Positions 9,589-17,121 of a stretch of DNA of 61,168 bases are shown here, piece by piece. Origin of the DNA: Microbulbifer rhizosphaerae (GTDB lineage Bacteria > Pseudomonadota > Gammaproteobacteria > Pseudomonadales > Cellvibrionaceae); assembly GCF_014191725.1 (NCBI RefSeq), contig NZ_JACHWZ010000026.1, forward strand, positions 1 to 61,168, written 5' to 3'. Numbering within the stretch: position 1 is the stretch's first letter; each line of letters opens with the position of its first letter. Under the pieces are notes generated by a model. That model ran no database searches. It saw only the letters and a list, made by a program, of their open reading frames with translations, and was not told the DNA's origin. The translations under genes were made by a program, and so were the position numbers.

Positions 9589-11326
9589 TAATAACCGGGC
9601 TTTTCAGTATAGTTGAAATATTTTTTAACGCAGCTTTATATTTTTGTCTTATTATCAAATTTTCAAGTTGAGACACTTGTGAGGCGAGTCGGATATGTTC
9701 AATTCCGAATTCTCCGGGAATATCTGAACGCGCCTGTTTGATATTCTGTAGCATTTGTATGACATCTTCGTCATTCACTTTGGTCGGAAGCTTTACTCCA
9801 ATCGGCTCCAATGTCCACCTTCCCCAATTCATTACCAGATATCCTTCTTTTTCCGAAGACATAACAACATTCGCTGGTTGGAAATCTGGATTATGAATGT
9901 ACATTGGAAGGTTCTTTACGATTTTTCTGATCCGCGGTAGTTCCTCTATAAACTTCGCCAGCAATTCAATTTCCACGCATGAATCTGCAGCAAGTTCTAT
10001 CCGTTTAACCAGATCAACTGTCACTCGCTGATGTAGCAATGGGTGAGAAGCAGTATAGGCGATAACCAAATTTTTCGGAGGTGCACAAGACCAATGCTTC
10101 TGAAGGATCAGGTGATCCGCGGCCTTCCACTTGCTTTTGGGAATGTCCACTCCCTTACCAAAATCCAACATCTGACATGGAAATCCTTCCTCCTCAAAAG
10201 TGGCTATTAATTCCGGCGCCAGTAAGTCGCTCCTAGCGACTTTATCAAATAAGAATCTTTCATTCGCCAAGAAATGACGCCATCTTGACCCGAACACTTG
10301 TAACTGAAGACAGTCTGAGCCATTCGTAAATTTCTCACTTGTTCTAACAGAGAATATACTAATATCTCTTACTGAGGGATCTAACCATTTTATCGTAATA
10401 GACTCACTATCAGAAACAAAAGAGGAAATTCTCCGCGAAATCCACTGCTCCCTGAATCCCTTACAAAGTAACCGCTTTAACGAGACAAAATCGCGAATTT
10501 CTTTATTTCTAACTTGAACATGCCGGAATACCAGGGGATCAATGCGATCCTTGGCCATTACCAACCTAACGCAGTCACTGACAATTGAGGACAATGCATT
10601 AAGAATGTGGCGAATCGCAATAATTGAAATAATAGCAATTAAGACATTGGAGCCTCCCAAAACCACAAAAGGCATCAGAATCACGAGGAAGCCGATTAAA
10701 AAATTAATAGTAATAAGTATATTTAAGTAACGTCCAAGGCCGTCCCTGACAAATTTTGCGAAGCCAGATATTACGATCTTGTCCAGTCCCTTAACGACCC
10801 AGGCAGACAATAGATACTCAGCGGCAATTAGTGCTAACAGTGTGACAAACAGCGATACGTTCAACAAGGCCAATGCTGACAACCCAATCATCGCGAATAG
10901 GGTATTTGACCAGATCCGGCAACATATCGCGTAATAGCTCTTTACCCTATCCTCCTGTCCAACAATAATATTGATCTCATTCGCCTCCGACATCGCTTCG
11001 CTTCCGCCAAGTGCAGCTAAACGTTCTGAAAGCGCATCCAATACCAAAACCAGTGCATAGAAAGCAAATGCTGCGATGGACAGGCCGATAATCCAACCCA
11101 TCTTATCTGCCGGATCAATCAAGTGGCGAAAGTATCTCGGTACCCCTTCAGAGCTCGCCAGCAGTATTACCTTAAGGGGTAATACAAAGGCCAAAAGTCT
11201 GCAGATCCGCGCCACTACTGCCGCAAAGATCACAACTAAAGAGATTCCCGGCCGCACCTGCCAGAAAGAACCGAAAACCTTATTGAACCAAGTGAAAAAA
11301 AATCCTGTTTGCTGGAAAAGGTTCAT
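9557..11326 (-). CDS. Membrane protein: ABC-exporter-like transmembrane domain plus kinase-like domain
   Basis: This 589-residue protein starts with about 260 residues carrying five or six hydrophobic segments arranged like the transmembrane half of an ABC exporter. No ATP-binding cassette follows: there is no Walker A or LSGGQ motif. The C-terminal half has an aminoglycoside-phosphotransferase/kinase-like core, with MYIHNPDFQPANVVMS in the position of the catalytic H-x-D-x4-N loop and LVMNWGRW where the metal-binding D-W motif would be, here N-W. It may phosphorylate a saccharide or lipid at the membrane, or be a degenerate regulator. Its stop overlaps the start of the next gene, so the two are probably made together. 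Confidence 0.6.
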   Translation of the reverse strand: MNLFQQTGFFFTWFNKVFGSFWQVRPGISLVVIFAAVVARICRLLAFVLPLKVILLASSEGVPRYFRHLIDPADKMGWIIGLSIAAFAFYALVLVLDALSERLAALGGSEAMSEANEINIIVGQEDRVKSYYAICCRIWSNTLFAMIGLSALALLNVSLFVTLLALIAAEYLLSAWVVKGLDKIVISGFAKFVRDGLGRYLNILITINFLIGFLVILMPFVVLGGSNVLIAIISIIAIRHILNALSSIVSDCVRLVMAKDRIDPLVFRHVQVRNKEIRDFVSLKRLLCKGFREQWISRRISSFVSDSESITIKWLDPSVRDISIFSVRTSEKFTNGSDCLQLQVFGSRWRHFLANERFLFDKVARSDLLAPELIATFEEEGFPCQMLDFGKGVDIPKSKWKAADHLILQKHWSCAPPKNLVIAYTASHPLLHQRVTVDLVKRIELAADSCVEIELLAKFIEELPRIRKIVKNLPMYIHNPDFQPANVVMSSEKEGYLVMNWGRWTLEPIGVKLPTKVNDEDVIQMLQNIKQARSDIPGEFGIEHIRLASQVSQLENLIIRQKYKAALKNISTILKSPVINEEYSLAETA

Positions 11327-11517
11327 ACATCAACTCTTTTTTAACGCCTTTCAGTCTCTCCGGAAATGCAAGGCAAATAATTTTGTCTAGCTTCGGGATC
11401 CGCATGTGTAACTGAATCGAGGCTGCTATAACCTCGAATCGCATTGAGTAGCTGGTACTAAGACTAAATCAACACTGATAACAGTAACCATCGTAAATAG
11501 ATATTGGTGGGTCGAAA

Positions 11518-12597
11518 TCATACAATGTTGTCAGTTCTTTTCAAATCGACGGAGTCCGGAGTAACTGGCGTATTCGCGGCAACAGCGCACAGCACCTTCT
11601 TGCCTATCACTTCAGAGTAAAACTTTGGGGACACACCATAACCGGGCCTAATACTCCGAATGGCGTCTTTCGTAATTATATCCCCTGCTTGCAGGGGCTT
11701 CACAAAATACAGCGATCTCCGAAATTGCACATTATCCTGCTCGCTGGATTTACGACCGTAGTCCACAAGACCAAGCGCTCTCCAGGCAGTACTGCTATCT
11801 CGGCATAGCGCTTTGAGACCGTCAGGTTCAAGAGAGAAACTGTCATCCGGACCTCCACCGCTCCTATCCAGAGTAAAATGCTTTTCAATAATTGATGCAC
11901 CTAAAGCTATACTGGTAATAGCTGTTGTATTGTCGAGAGTGTGATCAGACAAGCCGGTTACCAAGCCATATCGCTGTTTCATATCAAGTATGGTGCGCAG
12001 ATTGTAATCCTCCGCCGGGGCCGGGTAACCACTGACGCAGTGGAGAATCGCCAATTGCTTGCATCCACCTTCGTGGGCGGCCGTAATCGCCTCTTCGATT
12101 TCATCGGCGTCGGCCATGCCTGTGGAGATAATCATTGGTTTACCGGTACTGGCCGCATATTTAATCAAAGGTAAATCAACAGCCTCGAAAGAGGCAATTT
12201 TGTATGCCGGTGCATTCAGGTCTTCTAGCAGGTCAACCGCAGTACTGTCAAATGGCGAGCTAAAGATAGTGATGCCAATCTGACGCGCATAGTCAAATAG
12301 CGGCTTATGCCACTCCCAGGGCATGTGCGCTTCTTCATAAAGCTCATATAATGTACGCCCATCCCAAAGCCCACCGCGAATCCTGAAATCCTCCGAGTCG
12401 CAATCAACCGTAATAGTGTCCGGGCGATAGGTCTGTAGCTTGACCGCATCAGCGCCGGCTGCCTTGGCTTCTTTGACAATGCTCAGGGCCGTCTCCAGTT
12501 TTCCATTATGGTTTGCCGATAGCTCTGCGATGATGTAAGGCGACGCGTCAATAGCGATGCGACGACCAGCGATAGTAATACTTGGATGATTCGACAT
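11518..12597 (-). CDS. pseI: Pseudaminic acid synthase
   Basis: This 359-residue protein belongs to the NeuB/PseI family, which condenses phosphoenolpyruvate with 2,4-diacetamido-2,4,6-trideoxy-L-altrose to give pseudaminic acid. The TIM barrel begins at YIIAELSANHNGKLETAL. The active-site blocks KLQTYRPDTIT, FSSPFD and IEKHFTLDR are present, and a C-terminal SAF (antifreeze-like) domain follows from about residue 290. The chosen ATG at 12595-12597 fits the family N-terminus; a longer frame exists but overlaps pseH heavily. It is last in the pseB-C-F-G-H-I run, five bases after pseH. Confidence 0.95.
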   Translation of the reverse strand: MSNHPSITIAGRRIAIDASPYIIAELSANHNGKLETALSIVKEAKAAGADAVKLQTYRPDTITVDCDSEDFRIRGGLWDGRTLYELYEEAHMPWEWHKPLFDYARQIGITIFSSPFDSTAVDLLEDLNAPAYKIASFEAVDLPLIKYAASTGKPMIISTGMADADEIEEAITAAHEGGCKQLAILHCVSGYPAPAEDYNLRTILDMKQRYGLVTGLSDHTLDNTTAITSIALGASIIEKHFTLDRSGGGPDDSFSLEPDGLKALCRDSSTAWRALGLVDYGRKSSEQDNVQFRRSLYFVKPLQAGDIITKDAIRSIRPGYGVSPKFYSEVIGKKVLCAVAANTPVTPDSVDLKRTDNIV

Positions 12598-12602
12598 ATC
12601 TT

Positions 12603-13115
12603 TTATCCTTCTTGAGATGGCTGCCATTCGTGCTTGAGTAGGCCGAAACACACCACTGAGTGATATTGTTCTCCATCGAAATACTGGTCTCGCAGAAGGC
12701 CCTCCTGTTGAAAACCCAGGCTTTGATGAAAATTGATTGATCGTGAATTGTAAGCCAGTGCCTGCCCACAAACCTTGTGAAACTTTAGTTCAAAAAATGC
12801 GTAATTCAGAGCTGCATAACCCATTTGACGCCCACTTCCTTTAGGCGCGGCAGGAGCTGCATAGAATCCCCAGTCAGCTACACCACCAGCACTCAACAGA
12901 TTGAAATTAATGAATCCCTGGGACGCACCGTTCAGCTCAAATATTAATAAATGCCTTGACGAATTTTTTGAGCTGTTCTCAAACCAGCACCGATGCTCTT
13001 CGAGACTGATTTCATGCTGGGTATACATATAGCGACGAACATCGGGGTGGTTCCGCCACTCTAGAACCAGTTGCAGATCAGATTGGGTCATTCTACGAAT
13101 AGAGTTATTATTCAT
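12603..13115 (-). CDS. pseH: Pseudaminic acid pathway N-acetyltransferase
   Basis: This 170-residue GNAT-fold protein is the likely PseH, which acetylates the 4-amino group of the pathway intermediate using acetyl-CoA. The segment GSGRQMGYAALNYAFFELKFHK is split here by the CoA-binding loop region around GSGRQMGYAAL. The family-typical EWRNHPDVRRYMYTQHEIS is near the N-terminus. The gene overlaps pseG by four bases (ATGA-type overlap) and lies just before pseI. Assignment rests on the GNAT features and on the position inside a complete pse operon. Confidence 0.9.
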   Translation of the reverse strand: MNNNSIRRMTQSDLQLVLEWRNHPDVRRYMYTQHEISLEEHRCWFENSSKNSSRHLLIFELNGASQGFINFNLLSAGGVADWGFYAAPAAPKGSGRQMGYAALNYAFFELKFHKVCGQALAYNSRSINFHQSLGFQQEGLLRDQYFDGEQYHSVVCFGLLKHEWQPSQEG

Positions 13116-14230
13116 GCGGCAAATAGCCTTTTCAGTAGCCCTGCAACTTGGACAACGCCTAGACCATCAGTTAACTGCGTAGCCATGCGTCCCATTTTCT
13201 CCAACCCATGCCCTATAAACAACTTAGACAGCAACACTGGAAGTTGCTCCCGGATATCGCTGACTTCACCAACCAGCTGTGCTCCCTGAGAACTTTGTAG
13301 AGCTCTGGCGCCGGGCCACTGGTTCTCTGCAAGCACAACCATCAGTGTAGGTACGCCTAGACAGCATCGCTCCCATGAAGTACTGCCGGCAGCACCAATC
13401 GCCAAGTCGCTGTCAGCCATACGCTGTGCCATATCACTAATATTGACTAATACTTTGGTACGCCAGGGCATCTCAGCTGCCAAGACGCTGACATCGTGAA
13501 GCCACGGAGACTGCCCTCCAATAACCGCTGTAATTTGGCAATCGGCAGGGAGCGAGCAATGTTTCAGGGCTTCAAGTACTTGCCCAGTGGCGTTGGGCTG
13601 ATCCACCCCACCCATAGTGATCAGGATGTTGCGGGGGCGAGATTGCTTACGACGCTGCAGGCTGTATTCACGTAGCCCTGCGAACTCCGGTCGCAGCAGT
13701 GCGTATTTGGGGCCTACCAATACGCGGCAGTACTCAGGAATCAAACTGCCGTAGTCGGCAACCTCGCGCCCCAGATTCTGGTCTAGTAAGAGATCGCAGG
13801 CATGTGGCCGGTCGGCAAGGTCATCGACGACTAATAAATGTCGGTAGAGATGCTTAAGTGCAAGCTCCCACCGGGCATCAAGTCCATAGTGATCAGCGAT
13901 CAACCAATCAGGCTGCAGCTCCTTAAGGATTGCTGAGCACACTTCAGCGTCCTGTTCCTGCGTGACCCCCAGCCAGTTGGCATGCGCCAGACTGTCTGGT
14001 ATTACACTACTGTTTAAGATCAAGTCAGCTTCCACTGAGCCTTTGTAAGGTAAGGAATAAGTGGTGTAACCCTGACTGCGAATAAGCTCGATCAGATGGC
14101 CTGGATGTTCGCGGCAAATGAAATGGCAATCGGCACCCCGCACTGTCAACTCATTGGCCAGTGTCAGGCAGCGCATGACATGGCCACTACCTATCTGCAG
14201 TGAGGCATCCGCGCGGAATGCAATCTTCAT
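13112..14230 (-). CDS. pseG: UDP-2,4-diacetamido-2,4,6-trideoxy-beta-L-altropyranose hydrolase
   Basis: This 372-residue protein fits PseG, a GT-B-fold hydrolase that removes UDP from the pathway sugar. It begins IAFRADASLQIGSGHVMRCL, the family signature with the active-site histidine. It has MGGVDQPNATG in the donor-binding lobe and AIGAAGSTSWERCCLGVPTL near the C-terminus. The ATG at 14228-14230 was chosen because that motif sits at the extreme N-terminus in known members. It overlaps pseH by four bases and follows pseF by four bases. Confidence 0.95.
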   Translation of the reverse strand: MKIAFRADASLQIGSGHVMRCLTLANELTVRGADCHFICREHPGHLIELIRSQGYTTYSLPYKGSVEADLILNSSVIPDSLAHANWLGVTQEQDAEVCSAILKELQPDWLIADHYGLDARWELALKHLYRHLLVVDDLADRPHACDLLLDQNLGREVADYGSLIPEYCRVLVGPKYALLRPEFAGLREYSLQRRKQSRPRNILITMGGVDQPNATGQVLEALKHCSLPADCQITAVIGGQSPWLHDVSVLAAEMPWRTKVLVNISDMAQRMADSDLAIGAAGSTSWERCCLGVPTLMVVLAENQWPGARALQSSQGAQLVGEVSDIREQLPVLLSKLFIGHGLEKMGRMATQLTDGLGVVQVAGLLKRLFAA

Positions 14231-14234
14231 CAGA

Positions 14235-14933
14235 TTACCGCCCTTCTTGAGCTTGCATGGCTTTAAACATCCATTCAGCTCGCTTCCAGTCTTCGGCCGT
14301 ATCAATGTCCTGTACCCGGTGGCGTGGCAGAAGCACAGGAGCGGAGCCCGTTGCAAAGATCACCTTGCCTTCCAGCCAGGCACTGGCATAGCCCCAATAG
14401 AACTGTCCAGCATCATGGTAGGCCTCTTCCAGATCCTGGGAGCGGGTATTGAAATGCTCGGACATGAACATTTCGACTCGCCCAGCTGATGTGATGCGGA
14501 TGGCTCGCTGGATGGGCGATGCGTAGCTGGTTACGGGAAAGGCATAGTCGCAATCGAAGTCGGTGAGGGCCTCCAGGCCCCGCAGAATATCCTCAGCACG
14601 TACGAAGGGGGCCGTGGCATAGAGGCAACAGACCTGTTCGGGACTTTGCCCCTGACTCTTGAACCATTCGATCGCATGGCGGACAACTGGGATGGTACCT
14701 GTGTGGTCGTCCGATAACTCTGCGGGTCGTATGAAGGGCACCGTTGCACCATACTCACGAGCGACTTCGGCGATTTCGGCATCGTCCGTAGAAACGATGA
14801 TTTGATCGAAACAGTCGCTTTCCAGAGCCACTTCGATCGACCATGCAATCATCGGTTTGCCACAGAATGACTTGATGTTCTTGCGCGGAATGCGTTTGCT
14901 GCCACCTCGGGCTGGTATGACGGCCAGTTTCAT
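14235..14933 (-). CDS. pseF: Pseudaminic acid cytidylyltransferase
   Basis: This 232-residue protein activates pseudaminic acid with CTP to CMP-pseudaminic acid, the donor for glycosyltransferases. The N-terminus LAVIPARGGSKRIPRKNIK is the nucleotide-binding loop of CMP-sugar synthetases. The segment ARGGSKRIPRKN contains the P-loop-like basic residues, and VSTDDAEIAEVA follows as in the family. It overlaps pseC by four bases. Length is normal for PseF and shorter than NeuA-type enzymes with extra domains. Confidence 0.95.
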   Translation of the reverse strand: MKLAVIPARGGSKRIPRKNIKSFCGKPMIAWSIEVALESDCFDQIIVSTDDAEIAEVAREYGATVPFIRPAELSDDHTGTIPVVRHAIEWFKSQGQSPEQVCCLYATAPFVRAEDILRGLEALTDFDCDYAFPVTSYASPIQRAIRITSAGRVEMFMSEHFNTRSQDLEEAYHDAGQFYWGYASAWLEGKVIFATGSAPVLLPRHRVQDIDTAEDWKRAEWMFKAMQAQEGR

Positions 14934-16090
14934 ACATCGATCGCCTTGCGCAGAGCTGCAACGACGGTGTCTTGCTGCTCCTCACTCATGGTCTGGAACA
15001 TCGGCAAGCTGATGGCTTCGCGATAGTAGCTTTCCGCTTGCGGGAAGTCCCCTGGTCTGAAGCCCATGCGCTGATAGTACGGCTGGGTGTGCACTGGAAT
15101 GTAGTGCAGATTAACCCCAATATCCAGCTGGCGCAGGGATTCGAAGACCTGGCGGTGACTAACTTGCAGCTTCTTCAACTCCAGTCGGATTACATAAAGG
15201 TGAAAGCCAGAATAGCTGTCCGGATGTTGCCAGGGAGTGGCAATGGGTAGCCCCGCCAGCAAATCGTTGTAGCGATCAGCCAATTGGTGACGGCGCGCGA
15301 CGTACTGATCCAAGCGATCCATCTGGCTGACGCCTAATGCGGCTTGCAGTTCTGTCATTCGATAGTTGAAGCCGAGGTCGACTTGCTGGTAGTACCAGGG
15401 GCCCTCCGCCTCGTGAGTCATCAGCGCCTGGTCGCGGGTAATGCCATGGCTGCGCAACAGGGCCATTTTGTTGGCCAGTTCGGTACTGTTGGTCAATGCC
15501 ATGCCACCTTCCGCAGTGGTGATGATCTTCACAGGATGGAAACTGAATACTGTGATATCGCTATAGCGGCAGCTGCCAATGAACTCGCCGCGATACTTTC
15601 CCCCAATCGCGTGGGAGGCATCCTCGATAACCTTGAAGCCATAGCGCTGAGCCAGTTTATGGATAGCTTGCATGTCGCAAGGCTGACCGCACAGGTGGAC
15701 TGCAACTACAACTTTTGGCAAGCATCCCTCTCGATCGGCCTGCTTCAGTTTATGCGCCAGGGCAATCGGACAGAGGTTGTAAGTGCGTGGATCTATATCC
15801 ACGAAGTCGATCTCTGCGCCGCAGTAAAGCCCACAGTTCGCGGAAGCCACGAAGGTAATCGGACTGGTCCAGAGTCGATCTCCCGCTCTCAGGCCTAGCG
15901 CCAGGCAGGCTATATGCAGTGCCGAGGTGGCACTGTTGACCGCCAGCGCGTGTTCGGCACCAACATGGCTGGCAACAGTCCGCTCAAAACGGGGCACCAT
16001 CGGCCCCTGTGTTAGAAAGTCAGACTTCAGTACCGACACTACAGTATCAATATCGGTCTGAGTTATATCTTGGCGACCATATGGAATCAT
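14930..16090 (-). CDS. pseC: UDP-4-amino-4,6-dideoxy-N-acetyl-beta-L-altrosamine transaminase
   Basis: This 386-residue protein is a DegT/DnrJ/EryC1-family aminotransferase that uses PLP to aminate C4 of the PseB product. The expected PLP lysine is K188 in FSFHPVKIITTAEGG. The conserved VIEDASHAIGG and the N-terminal MIPYGRQDIT block match PseC. It directly follows pseB (pseB ends at 16091) and overlaps pseF by four bases, consistent with one tightly coupled operon. Confidence 0.96.
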   Translation of the reverse strand: MIPYGRQDITQTDIDTVVSVLKSDFLTQGPMVPRFERTVASHVGAEHALAVNSATSALHIACLALGLRAGDRLWTSPITFVASANCGLYCGAEIDFVDIDPRTYNLCPIALAHKLKQADREGCLPKVVVAVHLCGQPCDMQAIHKLAQRYGFKVIEDASHAIGGKYRGEFIGSCRYSDITVFSFHPVKIITTAEGGMALTNSTELANKMALLRSHGITRDQALMTHEAEGPWYYQQVDLGFNYRMTELQAALGVSQMDRLDQYVARRHQLADRYNDLLAGLPIATPWQHPDSYSGFHLYVIRLELKKLQVSHRQVFESLRQLDIGVNLHYIPVHTQPYYQRMGFRPGDFPQAESYYREAISLPMFQTMSEEQQDTVVAALRKAIDV

Positions 16091-17089
16091 TTAGATGCTT
16101 CCTATCTTGCCTCTATTAATGTCAATCCAGGCCCCCAGCTCATCTTCACTCATCCAATCGGAGTTATTATCACTGGAATAAATAAACCCTTCAGAAACTT
16201 TCTTCCCATCTTTTATACGATTAACATCTTGGTCCCAGTCATGTATTGCCGGCAGAATTTTATAATGCTCCGGATACTCATAAGTATAAAATGAGTCCTC
16301 AGTTCCAATCATCTGCTCGTGCAATTTTTCCCCGGGACGTATCCCAATTACTTCTTGCTTTGCATCTGGAGCAATCGTTTGAGCCACGTCAGTAACTTTC
16401 ATTGAAGGGATTTTTTTGACATAAATTTCACCACCCTCCATATCTTCGAAAGCATGCCAAACCAGTTCTACCCCCTGCTCTAAAGAAATCATAAAACGGG
16501 TCATACGAGGGTCTGTAATTGGTAGAACTCCTGTCCCCCTTATTGACATAAAGAAAGGAATTACCGAACCACGAGAGCCCATAACGTTACCATAACGCAC
16601 TACAGAAAAACGCGTATTATGAGAACCGGCATAGGAGTTCCCAGCCACAAACAATTTATCAGACGTTAACTTTGTAGCGCCATACAAGTTAACCGGGCTG
16701 CTAGCTTTGTCAGTGGACAGGGCAACTACCTTCTTCACACCTTTGTCAATGCAGGCATCAATCAGGTTCATCGCACCCATTACGTTAGTTTTGACGCATT
16801 CAAATGGGTTGTACTCTGCCGTAGGCACTATTTTGGTAGCTGCAGCGTGCACCACATAATCTACACCGTCAAGGGCTCGATAAATGCGATCGCGATCACG
16901 AACATCACCAATAAAAAAACGAACCCGAGGATCAGTTTGAAATTTTTTCGCCATTTCCCATTGTTTCATCTCATCACGAGAAAAAATAATCACGCGATTA
17001 GGGTTATAACGCTCAAGAAGCATTGGAATAAATGTATGCCCAAATGAACCTGTTCCTCCAGTGACTAGAATAGAAGAATTATTAAACAC
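16091..17089 (-). CDS. pseB: UDP-N-acetylglucosamine 4,6-dehydratase (inverting)
   Basis: This 332-residue protein is the first enzyme of the pseudaminic acid pathway, an NADP-dependent dehydratase and C5-epimerase acting on UDP-GlcNAc. The Rossmann motif VTGGTGSFGHTFI begins near residue 8. The catalytic region VNLYGATKLTSDKLF and the following VVRYGNVMGSRGSVIPFF block are highly typical of PseB. It starts the pseB-C-F-G-H-I run, 32 bases after the large glycosyltransferase. With the other five enzymes the pathway to CMP-pseudaminic acid is complete. Confidence 0.97.
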   Translation of the reverse strand: MFNNSSILVTGGTGSFGHTFIPMLLERYNPNRVIIFSRDEMKQWEMAKKFQTDPRVRFFIGDVRDRDRIYRALDGVDYVVHAAATKIVPTAEYNPFECVKTNVMGAMNLIDACIDKGVKKVVALSTDKASSPVNLYGATKLTSDKLFVAGNSYAGSHNTRFSVVRYGNVMGSRGSVIPFFMSIRGTGVLPITDPRMTRFMISLEQGVELVWHAFEDMEGGEIYVKKIPSMKVTDVAQTIAPDAKQEVIGIRPGEKLHEQMIGTEDSFYTYEYPEHYKILPAIHDWDQDVNRIKDGKKVSEGFIYSSDNNSDWMSEDELGAWIDINRGKIGSI

Positions 17090-17121
17090 AATATTTTACT
17101 CCATACATGTAAGATTATTTA

